The notes under the pieces were generated by a model, which did no database searches, had not been told where the DNA came from, and saw only the letters and a list, made by a program, of their open reading frames with translations. A program made the translations under genes and the position numbers. From assembly GCF_022376445.1 (NCBI RefSeq), contig NW_025954976.1, forward strand, positions 468,865 to 532,864: a stretch of 64,000 nucleotides of DNA, written 5' to 3'. This document shows, one piece after another, positions 46,783 to 56,855 of the stretch. Each line of letters opens with the position of its first letter. Within the stretch, counting starts at the first letter, position 1. The stretch is from Fomitopsis serialis (taxonomy: Eukaryota; Basidiomycota; Agaricomycetes; Polyporales; Fomitopsidaceae).

Positions 46783-47640
46783 ATGTTGGGTACGCGTCAT
46801 GCTCAGCACAGACCATAATTGCAGCCTGACAAGCTACTACTACAGTTGTGGGCTTAACGGGCGGTATCGCTACCGGAAAGTCTACAGTGTCCACGCTCCT
46901 GCGTGCACACAATATCCCCATTATCGATGCCGACGTCCTCGCACGTCAAGTCGTACTCCCCGGAACGCCAGCCCTGCAGAAGATAGTCAAACACTTCGGG
47001 GGAGACATCCTCCAACCCGACGGTTCGCTCGACCGCGCGAAGCTTGGCTCGGTCGTCTTCTCGGACGAGCGCCAGCGCAAGGTGCTGAACGGGATTGTAC
47101 ATCCTGCCGTACGTCGGGCTATGCTCTGGAGCGTCCTCAGATGCTGGTGGCATGGCGAACCGCTGTGCGTTCTGGATGTACCACTGCTGATAGAAGGCGG
47201 ACTCTGGCGGTTTGTTGAGACTGTGGTAGTAGTATACTGGTGCGCTATTCTACGTTTGCGTTACGTGGTATCTGACCACACGTTGCGACATGTCCTCAAT
47301 TTGCCTACTTGTGACCGGCAGCTCTCCGGAAATCCAGCTTCAGCGACTTATGGCGCGCGACCGCTCCAGCCGCGAGGCAGCCACGGGACGCCTGAACGCT
47401 CAGCTTCCCATAGGCGAGAAAGTCGATTACGCTGATATCGTCATCGACAACTCTGGCTCGTTGCAAGAACTCGAGGGGCAGATCGAATCATTAATCACCA
47501 AAGTTCGCCGGAAGGCTGGCTGGTCATGGAGGATAAGTTGGCTCATCCCGCCGTGGGGCCTGTTATCTGCGCTGTCTGTACTTGTGTGGAAGGCTATCAG
47601 AGGGAAGAAGACGGCGAAGATGCGGACCATTCGCCCATGA
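46783..47640 (+). CDS. CAB5: Dephospho-CoA kinase
   Basis: Phosphorylates dephospho-CoA in the last step of coenzyme A synthesis. A tiny first exon (ATGTTGG) joins across an intron to give MLVVGLTGGIATGKSTVSTL, with the P-loop GGIATGKST. Next come IIDADVLARQVVLPGTPAL, a DRAKLGSVVFSDERQRKVLN stretch, GIVHPAVRRAM and VLDVPLLIEGGLWRF. A second intron (about 47240-47323) leads to SPEIQLQRLMARDRSSREAA and ADIVIDNSGSLQELEGQIES. The C-terminus has a predicted membrane segment (WLIPPWGLLSALSVLVW), also found in fungal CAB5 proteins. Complete, with no frame break seen. Confidence 0.93.
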
Positions 47641-48009
47641 CAACTGTATGACGCGTACCCGCTGCTTGTATGCATGCAGACTTCGCGACGGTGCGAGATG
47701 TATTACAACCACGGGAACTCTACCTCCATTTTCGTTATGGTTTATTGTAGTCGTTCAAACACCAGATGTACACATAACAGGCCCGACTCACGCCTCTTAA
47801 CACCGTATTCATTGCACATTCGGTGACATCCCACTCGAGGAGATATGATCACACCGAGGACTGCTGAGAAATATCTCCGCGAGCCGGCGAGCTGACGAAC
47901 AGGAGAAGCTTGACCCAATGCACAGCTAAGTATATATGTATGATCATTTCCAGCGTAGCTCATGACATCAAGCTCGTGAGTCCCGTAAGTGCCTACGTAC
48001 TAGATCAGC
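47641..48009. other. Convergent intergenic region CAB5/ATG9
   Basis: About 370 bp between two 3' ends. Nothing recognised. Confidence 0.45.
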
Positions 48010-51000
48010 TCAAATCGCCCTCGGTGGACCCCTCCCCCGTCCCTTCACATCCGCACCAGCGCCGTAGATCTGCGCCAACAGCCCAAGCACACCACCATCA
48101 GCCATATCTTCCTCCTCCTCTTCCTCCCTAACCTGGCTGCTCGACGTACGCCTCCGCGTGTCAACGTATGACTCGCCCAGCCCACTGCCCACGCCGCCGT
48201 CCTCAGCGAACTCCTCCTCGGGTATCGTGTCCTTCACGGTGCCCTGGGTCGCCCGTGCAGACGGAGGTAGCGGCATGATGCTCCCCTGCGAGTCTCCCAG
48301 CGCGACAGTCTGCGCCATGTCAAGCCCAGCCGCGCTCTGGAAGATGGTCGACGCGCCCGTAACCGCGCCTCCACCCACTGCGAGTGACCCAAATCCGGGC
48401 CCGCGCGTGCTCTGCAACAGTGTACTCCCTCCGCCGCGTCTCCTTGCCATCACGCTCTGGCGCGGATCCTGCAGCGTTGCATCCAGGCCGCCCTGACTCT
48501 CCTGCAACTGACCCAAGGCAGGAGCACCAGTATCCGATGGTCGGCGGAGGAGCCGGCGACGGCCGAGCCCGATAGGGTGCGCAGTGCTGAAGTCGGCGAT
48601 GCGGCTGAGGTAAAGCGAGCCTGTGGGATCGGCGGGCATCCACTCTGGGTGGGCAGCTTTGAAGTTCAGGAAGCTCTTCTCCATCTTGCCCTCCTTGGAC
48701 ATCAGACGCTCGTCTTGGACTTGCGTGGGGGCGCCGAACTAGCGGAAAATCATTAGGATGGTACAGTCAAGAAGACAATACAGCGCGACGTACCTTGATG
48801 TTACCATGCCGCTGGAAATCGAACACTGCGAAGCTGCACACGTAGCCGAGGCCGTCGATGTGGACGGTGAACTCGCGGAAGAAGTCCACGATAGCGGGCG
48901 CACACGGCGGCAGCGAGTACCACAATACGAACGGCGTGAGGATGACCGACAGCAGCTCCTGCGCGAAGATCATGACCTTCATCGCGAACAGTTCGCCGAA
49001 CTCCTCGTGCACCTATGATGACAACAATGTCAGCAGTCTTGTGGGGCACTGCCACTCGTTGACGGACCTTCTTGGAATGCAGCTGGCCCTTCCACTCGTC
49101 CGGCATGTAATGAGTGTACTGTATCACGTCTGTCATGAGCAGCTCCGGGTCGAAGACGCGGGTCTCCTCCGGGATCATTCCTCGTGCCACAGCCAGTATG
49201 GAACCGAAGATGGTGATGTAGAAGAGGACAGTACGGTGAGGCGTAATCTCGAAATGAAGAAAGAGGTCAGGATCGATTACAGACGCAAGCAAGAGCACAG
49301 CCGCGAAAGACCCCGCAATGAAAGCGACGAATCTAGTAACATGTCAGAATCGCTGAAGAGATCTCACTCGCATGACATACCGAACGATCAGCGTAAGTTT
49401 CTCGTTTGGAAACTGTCCGATATACATCGTCGCGCTTGGGTAGGACTCGTTGAGGCGACGTTTGAAGAGATGCGGCAGCTCGTTGAACTCGCGGAACTTC
49501 CACTGCGCGAAAGGCGTGTAGCGTCGGCCACCGATGTTCGAAGGATTGTTCTTGTACTCCTGTACGAGAAATTTAGTCAGTGGATACATGTCACAAAGGT
49601 GGCATGCGTGACTCGCCTCGAAGTATCGGAAGAACGAGTACATGATCAGGTACAGGACGATGAACGGTGCGAAGATTGCGTTCAAGATTCCCATGAAGAT
49701 GAGCCGTCTCCTTAGCCTGTCACCTCATCAGCTACTACTTCGAGGGATAGGTACTCAACAGCGTACCCTTCGATCAGGACTGCTCGGTTCTTTGACTTCA
49801 AGAACATTTTCCTCACTTTCCCACTCTCGTCAAAGAGGTACTCCATCAAGCAAAACCGTAGGTTCCACTCAAGCGCTCTTGTGAGCACCCGTCCCTTGCC
49901 GTCTTCAGGAGAGTCAACGAATCGTTCTAGGAGGGACGGCAGTGGCACGCGGAGGTCCAGAAGCTCCTTGTTGAACAAGGCGATGAGGTAGTTCTCCTGC
50001 CGCATGATACGGTTTGCTACATCGTGCGCATCAAGCTTGGCGGTCACTGACTGACCTGCGCCTGTAGATGACAGTGCCGTCAATGGATTGTCTTCGCGTA
50101 TCGCGCCAATGCGCCGTACAATCTCTGGCCAAGAGATGGTTTGAATGTCCGCCTATGTAGTAGGCTCCGAGGTCAGCTACGTGTACGGTGAAAACAGAAG
50201 CCTACGCTTACATCTGGGATGTGCAGGAGGTAGGTGTAAAATCTGTACATGTCCACGAGCCGCAGAATCCCTAAGGCATAGTTGACGAGTTGCCACGCGA
50301 AGAATGCAGTGAACAGGAGGAAGAACAGAAAGGTGAAGCCCGAGAATCTACGCAGCCTATGAGACTTCATACATGAGAGAGAGACAGCGTATATACCTCG
50401 AGACACAGCGGTCTACGATGACGTTGCCTAATCGTGTGACCTTATCCGGTCGTATGCGGGAGTAGTCTACGCATCCCAGCAGAAATGTTGAGAAGCCAAT
50501 GACGAACCCGGCTGTGCTAGTCGCAACATTCAGCTCTCAGCATGTAGAGTATAGCTCAAGAACGACTGACAGGAGATTCAACCCTCGAGATAATGCGATG
50601 CTGTAGATGCCCTTGCCCTCATAGTAGTAGTACGCCTCTTGCAGGAACGCATCAAGGTTGTACACATTGACCCAGTTCCACAGTGCGCGCTCATGGGCGT
50701 CGAGACCGCGCATCTTTTGTGGTTGTTCATAGAGAGGTTCAGACGGTGGCGTATCGTCCACGTCGAGTTCTGAGGGTCGTGGAGGGATGGACACAGGTAT
50801 CCCATTCGAGGTTGTAGTGGGCAGCGCAGGAGGTACGTGCCTTCTCGAGTTCGAGTACAGTGGCTGCCTCCTCGTCTCCTTTCCTTGCCCTTCGGACTTG
50901 TAGGTGGAGATGTTGTTCGCCTCGCCGTAGCAGCAGGCGCCGCCTCAATCATGAAGTTCTGCGGTTCCTCGTCTGACGAGTCCTCGTCCTGCTTCGGGTC

Positions 51001-51342
51001 GGCCTGCCGGACGTTCGGCCTCAGTGCATTCATCTCTGATTTGTCTCCACCCCATGCCACGCGCCGCTTTCCATTGGACTTCGCCTTGGTAGAGCGCGAC
51101 ATTGTACTGCGGGTCGCATGGCCGGCCTCGAGGTCATGGTCCCCGTCCGCGTTATCTTCTTCCCCTTCTTCTAGTACGGACTGGTTCGCTGGTACGTAGC
51201 CCTGATAGGTCCTTCCCATGGGATTCAGCATGTGAAGAAATGGCCGTGAATTGCTTGTTCCGGGGAATATAGATTGCGAACCGTGAAGAGATCGTGAAGA
51301 CGACAGCGGTCGTGAGCTGGAGGGATCGGGTGGGCTTGCCAT
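48010..51342 (-). CDS. ATG9: Autophagy lipid scramblase ATG9
   Basis: The only conserved multi-span core autophagy protein; it moves on small vesicles and scrambles lipids of the growing phagophore. A disordered N-terminus ([20 protein letters not shown]) is followed by the conserved core: [192 protein letters not shown] and [16 protein letters not shown] low-complexity tail with an acidic run follows. One missing base at 50880-50882 (TTT on the plus strand) separates [10 protein letters not shown] from [13 protein letters not shown]. Confidence 0.95.
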
Positions 51343-51594
51343 GGCTCGACCTCAAGTGTTAGACTAGCGGCGACTGTGCATGCACGCCGTGGTACTCTGC
51401 AGACTCGGAGGAGAGTCGCACAGGAAGGTCGGTATTGGACCCGCTGCCTTCCCGCCTCGGGCTCGAAGACGTAACACATAAACTGCTAATATTTGGCCGA
51501 TAAGTCCAGAGAAGGCACATGTAACCCTGAATTGGCAAGTGCTTCTATCAACCCTCAGGACAGGTCGTTCTCTGCCCATGAGCTTCAGCTTGGG

Positions 51595-53425
51595 ATGTCT
51601 CTGACACGCTCCTTTGCTCGGGTCCTTGCTCAAAGCCACGCATGTCCGGTGGTCTGCTCCCGCTGTGTGTCATGTTCACGACGACTGTCGACATCCGCGC
51701 TCGCACCTGCTGTCCAGCGCTTTACTCGTGAACTGGTCAAGCACCAGCCATGCTACGCGATTTCTGCGTCCAGTGTCAACATTGTGACCGAGCCACGCCA
51801 ATTCTACCTATGCTTACTGGTGGGCACTCCTCGGGATACCAAGACATGCAGATCAAACTCACTTATGCTTTCAGGATCTCATACGCCGAGCGCGACGAAG
51901 ACTCTTCATCTCTTCCCTCTACATCGGTTCAGAGGACCTCGAACTGGTACGCTTCTTGCGTGAAGCATTCCCCACACACACTTACATCGCAATTCCAGAT
52001 TGAGACCTTGGAGGCATCATTGCACGCACAGCCTTCCCTTCACGTCTACATGCACCTTGACTATAATCGGTGCACCCGACCTGAACGTCTATCTACCGCG
52101 AACTTGCTTCTGCCTCTGTTGCAGCGCTACCCGGACCGCGTACACGTCTGGTTCTTCCGAAGTCCAAAACTGAAAGGGTTGATGGCTAAGGTCATGCCTC
52201 CTCGCTTCAACGAGGGCTGGGGCGGCACATGGCATCCGAAGATATACGGCGCCGACGATGACCTGGTAATATCTGGGTAAGGAAGTACGTCTCTTGTTTC
52301 CGAATTCATTGCCCGTTTATCTGGAACCAATTGATTCTCAGTGCGAACCTGAACACATCGTATTTCACCAACCGCCAAGATCGATACGTCCAGCTGACTG
52401 GCCAGCCCGAGTTGGCTGACTACTGTTTCTCGTTTCTGGAACAGACAGCTAGCTTCTCGTACTCTCTGCGGCCGTCCTCGACAGACAAGATGCTTACGAG
52501 TTGCATTGGCCTCACAAAGACCTACATCCTCATCAGTTCGAGCCGACGGCACAAACAGTTCTCAAGACGTTCCAAGAAAGACAGAGGAATCGTGTCTCCA
52601 ACAAAATCGCGTCTCTACTCTCTGGGTCTTCTGAGTCGCAGAACCATGAAGATGTTTTGGTCATACCCATCATTCAAGCCGGGCAGTTCAATGTCCGCGA
52701 AGAGGAGCGATGTCTCGCCATGCTTTTCCAGCACCTCGCAGAGCCTGCATCCCTTTCGTCGCATTATGAAGGACCACTGGTAGATTTGACGAGCGGATAT
52801 TTCGGCCTCTACAAACCGTACCAAAACCTAGTCATCAACTCGCCGGTGGCGTGTCGGGTCTTGGCGGCTAGTCCAAAGGTGCGTCAGCTTGCATAGAAAC
52901 TATGGCAGGGTGTTAAAGCGTACGTTAGGCAAATGGATTTTACGGCTCGCGAGGCGTGTCTGGCAGAATCCCAGAAGGCTATACAGTTCTCGAACGAAGA
53001 TTCATGACAGCTGTCCGGGCGGCTGGACGAGCATGGCCGTCTGAACAACCCGTTCAGGACCGGATTGAGTCGGGTGTCCAGCTGAGCGAATGGGCAAGGG
53101 AAGGATGGACATACCACGCCAAAGGTCAGTATCAGGCTGACAAACATGCTGGTCTCTAACCTCTGCGTCAGGCATTTGGCTCCGACCAACACCCTCCGCA
53201 CATCCGTGCCTCACACTCTTCGGCTCCACCAACCTCAACGCGCGCTCCGCCAACATTGACACGGAGCTGTCTTTCATGCTTGTCACGACCTCGCCAAAGC
53301 TACGCGCGCGTCTCGCAGAGGAGGTTGACGGTCTCAGGTCGCATGCGTATCCTTGGATGGGCGCAGAGAGGAGAGTGCGGCCCTTCTCCTGGTTGCTCGC
53401 CAACGCACTCTCTAGTCGCCTCTAA
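51595..53425 (+). CDS. PGS1: CDP-diacylglycerol-glycerol-3-phosphate 3-phosphatidyltransferase (PGP synthase)
   Basis: Makes phosphatidylglycerophosphate, the committed step to cardiolipin in mitochondria. It belongs to the phospholipase D superfamily. The N-terminus (MSLTRSFARVLAQSH, Arg/Ser-rich) is a likely presequence. Motifs: VNIVTEPRQFYLCLL, spliced to DLIRRARRRLFISSLYIGSE and then IETLEASLHAQPSLHVYMHL. The first HKD motif is WHPKIYGADDDLVISGANLN, and the second YHAKGIWL...LFGSTNLNARSANIDTE. Four or five short introns. The frame changes once near 52472-52473 (SYSLRP to LDRQDAYELHWPHKD) and is repaired by one added C. Divergent from ATG9 (252 bp). Confidence 0.93.
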
Positions 53426-54296
53426 TCTGGGACGTTCATGATCTTCATTAGAGCGTATCTTCAAGTCCTTTAGTATTTCGTAGTTTAGGAAGTGTCTAAT
53501 AGTTCAAGACCACACGTCTCACTACACATACAGTGCTAAGATGTTCTAACAGTCCATCAGCCGTGTGATCACAATAACCATGAAAATTAAGTGTGACACA
53601 TCACCTTCTCATGTGTCTATCGCTGGAGTCGTACAATGTCGGTTTCTGTTTCTGGCTGCTTCAACTTCGTCGTATTTGGAGCCTTGCTTGCGGATCCTGC
53701 CGTGCTCTCCTGCACGTATTCGAACTTGCGCGAGTCCAAATTGAATGTGACCGGGCCCTGGACGACACGTTATCGTACATGTCCTGTTGGTCGCCGAGGG
53801 CAATTGCATCTATGTAATCAAACGCACCTCGTTGCTTAGACTAACACTCATCATAGCACCGAAACGTCCGTCTGCTCGCAAGATACGTCACTACGAGAAA
53901 CAGCCATCGGTCGGAGGGCTGACCTTTATCTGTCCGGCTTGTACAGTGCTTGCATTCTTTCCAAGAATGAGGTGTACATTTGCCGGCCCGCGTCTGTTCC
54001 CTGAAGAAAGGTCAGTGTGCCGGCAGTTACTATAGATCGAGAGCTCCCACCATGGTCGGTGAAAGTCTGGCTTGTTCCCCTTGGACGTGTTGGCAAAGAG
54101 CGTAAACTGCGAGACGCATAGGACCTCCCCATCTATGTCCTTGACGCTTTTCTTCCACATCGCTCCGGCGCCGTCGTCGAATATCCGTAGCGTCAATCTG
54201 ATCCATACAGTGTAAGCTGGTCAGCTGGTTACGCTACGCAACGGTGGAACACAGCTAGTACATTTTCTTGCAGATCGTCTCAACATCGGCAGGAGT

Positions 54297-54319
54297 GGAT
54301 GCGTTTCCGTAAGGATTTA
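54297..54319 (+). repeat. Left terminal inverted repeat
   Basis: 23 bp starting GGATGCGTTTCCG and ending GGATTTA, identical to the reverse complement of 56503-56525. It contains GTAAGGAT, a donor-like sequence. Confidence 0.9.
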
Positions 54320-56245
54320 CGGACGTTCGATTGACTCTAACTGGCTTCAGGCGGAGTCTGAATGTGGTTTATAGCCACACTCCAGATCCGTAACACATCT
54401 TCAGAAGCCAAGTCGGTGCTGCTAACGTGGCTTCCCTTGCGTATACAGGTATACCTTACATGGCAGGCATGCGTGTGCAATGACACGAGGAGCTGCCAGT
54501 ATACAGTCACTTCCAGCCAAGTACTGAGTACTTTGGTGTCGCTGTAAGTACTGTACGTATTCGGACTCACCAGTGCACAGACCAGGCTGATGTCGTGAGC
54601 ATTGCAGCTTTCGAGCGCCCGTTAGATGACCCGTGGCCCCGGGCGCAATTGGTGGCAGGTGCGGAAAGGTATAGTTGTCTGCGCTCTGCCAAGGAGTTGT
54701 CGATTCCGACAGCAAACGCTAACCAGAGAGCCTGTGACGACTTCACCAGTGGCACTTCAGTACATTGGTGAGTCTTCCCTCGCGAGTTTCTAGGCTAAGG
54801 CGGCAGCTAACGTACTCCGGATCCATATATCTTCGACCAGCAACGTGAAGTGTATGTAGTGGTCAAGCGACGCCATAACACAGTAACTACAAGAGAAGTT
54901 CACACAGCTGTGAAACTGTCGTGCCCAATATTAACGGTCACTCCAGTTACTTCACTATGGGATGGTGGACCTTCGCCGTCAGCCGCTCCGGATCCGCTCC
55001 ACCGACCACCGGCACGCCACTGGCAGTACCTGTCGTCATCATGTCATTAGCGTGGGCTCCCTCGATTGCACCCCTCTGCGGATCCGATCGCTCATTCCTC
55101 CACCGAAACCGCACCTAGGACGGGTTCTGCGTCCCGTCCGTTCTTGCAGCCTCGGAGGCTGCTTACTACGGGTCTTATGTCTTCTCGCTATCTTGGTCTT
55201 ACCTCGCTGCCGACTCTCCGCGTACCGTACCCCATGTATATGGTACCCTCTCCGTACCTTGCCTCAACTCTGCCGTCTACACGGGCAGTCCTGTCGTTCT
55301 CGTCATCTCAGTGCGCATTCCCGCCCTCCACTTGCCTCTGTGCCAATGCGACATGTCCGCGGCTATGTCCTCTCCCGCGCTGGCGACCACCATGCTGCTC
55401 CTCGCTCTCCTTTGTTCCGACGTCATAGAACGGCGCGTACACATACCGTGACGTGCGTGCGCAGGGCACCGTTGCCAGTGATGGATAGACTACAGTGCGC
55501 ACTCAAAGGGCAGCATGCACATTCTGCCTCTTCTGATGTTCTGCCCACGTCGTGTCTCGCCACTTCTCCTCGGCAGTATTGGACATTGACAGTGTCCCGC
55601 TGCGTGCTCCGAGTAACGCGTGCATCCTGACACGGGTTACACATGTCCTGTGCTAACGTGAGCAACGCACCACATATGGACACTACAGGAATACTTACGT
55701 CGACACTTTCGCACCCTCACACAAGATCCCTGACGTCGTGTGCATACTATCGGTTGCATTCGCTTTCTCACAGACAACACGGAGTCGACATTCATCGCTA
55801 CCGTCACGACTCACCAGCAAGCACAACTCCCGGCCAGTGGAGTCCTCGCCACCGTCACTTGCTGAAAATCGTCGTGTCGCATCTCTGCTTTGTCCAATGC
55901 CGAGCATCCTGCGTACCGAGGTACTTGATAGCCACTCACATCCACTTGATATGGTACACAGCACAGTAAAATTTGGCCTTCGAGTCCTGATAGGCCATAT
56001 GTAGGCTCTCACCCGGCTCGCTCCCCAGGCGACGAGCTAATCTTCCTTATTATATGTAACCTAATTATATTGAGCATCTGTCAGATACTGTACAGTATAA
56101 AGTCAACAAGCATACGCGAACGCGAACGCGTCACTGTTTGCCATGGCTCGGAACCCGTACAGACTGACCGGAAGACTGACCGGAAGAGGTAATCCGGCAG
56201 ATGCCGAACCACAGTGAAGCCTTCTAAACCGACTCTAACTGCCCC

Positions 56246-56279
56246 GTCAAGCAAGGGGGTCCAAACCCCCTTGCTTGAT
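56246..56279. repeat. 14-bp perfect hairpin inside the TIR element
   Basis: TCAAGCAAGGGGGT (56247-56260) pairs with ACCCCCTTGCTTGA (56265-56278) around a CCAA loop. GC-rich and perfect, so it is likely to fold in RNA or single-stranded DNA. Confidence 0.8.
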
Positions 56280-56502
56280 CGTCGTGGTTAGAGCAGCGTT
56301 CACGACGTTTCAGAGCTAGAATTGCGCGCCTGCGGCAAAACATCTCTCCCACTATCTCGATCTCAACGCCGCTGCCGGCACCACGGCCGCCTTTCCTATT
56401 GCAGTCGTCGGACTTCAGCGTATTCATGCTCAGCCTGTTTACGGCGGGGCTCACAAGCGCTTCTTCCAACTGATCTGAGGTTTGGAGCCATCAAAACGCG
56501 TC

Positions 56503-56525
56503 TAAATCCTTACGGAAACGCATCC
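56503..56525 (-). repeat. Right terminal inverted repeat
   Basis: Perfect 23-bp inverted match of the left end, followed by the AGT duplication at 56526-56528 and then DTD coding sequence. Confidence 0.9.
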
Positions 56526-56794
56526 AGTGTCGTCTAGGCTGCTATCATTTGGCCAGATAGCGCAAAGCAAGTACATGTTCTTACCCCTTCCTATTCCGAC
56601 AAGAACCATGAGACCTTTTGAAATCGAGGACACAACTTGGTCGCCATCGACTGCGTCCCGAGATGAGCAAGCCGACTTGCTGTTGTCAATGTGATCTTAC
56701 CGGTTACCGAGGCTGAGCTCACGCGCTGTACGACGGCTCGCATTCTTGACCTGCTAGACTGTATGCGTAGCACGAGATAGCAAGATGCCCGCAA

Positions 56795-56855
56795 ACCCCC
56801 CGGGAGGGCTCGTCGTCGACGAGCCCTGTGCAGACCTTCTCGTGGTCCGGGGGGT
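56795..56855. repeat. Nested palindromes just upstream of DTD
   Basis: An inner palindrome GGGCTCGTCGTCGACGAGC (to CC at 56826) lies within an outer pair, ACCCCCCGG at 56795-56803 and CCGGGGGGT at 56847-56855. A plus-strand reading frame starting at 56785 (MPANPPGGLVVDEPCADLLV) runs through it, with a GTAAGT right after. It could be a first exon, but I recognise no family. Confidence 0.5.

Larger units (their letters stand above)
54297..56525. mobile_element. Non-autonomous DNA transposon with 23-bp TIRs, inserted in DTD
   Basis: The element is 2,229 bp. Its ends are perfect 23-bp inverted repeats starting GGATGCGTTTCCG. It is flanked by AGT on both sides (54294-54296 and 56526-56528), a 3-bp target-site duplication. 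Inside I find only short or low-complexity ORFs and no transposase motif, so it is probably mobilised in trans. A strong hairpin (56246-56279) and a 12-bp tandem repeat (ACTGACCGGAAG twice at about 56162-56187) lie in the right third. The 3-bp duplication would fit PIF/Harbinger or CACTA-like elements, but the repeat ends do not clearly match either. Confidence 0.85.
53617..56743 (-). pseudogene. DTD1: D-aminoacyl-tRNA deacylase (DTD) gene, split by a TIR element
   Basis: DTD removes D-amino acids wrongly attached to tRNA. Exon 1 (56743) gives MRAVVQRVSSASVT, followed by DGDQVVSSISKGLMVLVGIG and an exon starting at 56533 with codons for DDT. At 56526 the coding sequence meets a 2,229-bp element and resumes at 54296 with TPADVETICKKM. 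Downstream exons encode [65 protein letters not shown] and FGAMMSVSLSN, with the last exon GPVTFNLDSRKFEYV and an added tail. A further apparent missing base lies near 54053-54057. Removing the element and one AGT copy rejoins the codons D-D-T-P-A-D exactly, so the insertion site is certain. Whether any transcript splices the element out is unknown. Confidence 0.85.

Noticed and set aside
54962..55630. A 222-codon plus-strand ORF inside the TIR element as a transposase
   Set aside because: Arg/Pro/Ser-rich low-complexity translation with no catalytic motif; frame looks accidental.
56307..56322. GTTTCAGAGCTAGAAT resembles the start of the artificial Cas9 guide-RNA scaffold
   Set aside because: Differs in sequence and stops matching after about 15 bases; no repeats or cas genes nearby. 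Chance match.
54297..56525. Element as an introner (an intron created by transposon insertion)
   Set aside because: The GTAAGGAT in the repeat could be a donor, but I found no acceptor near the other end that restores the DTD frame, and 2.2 kb is far beyond local intron size.
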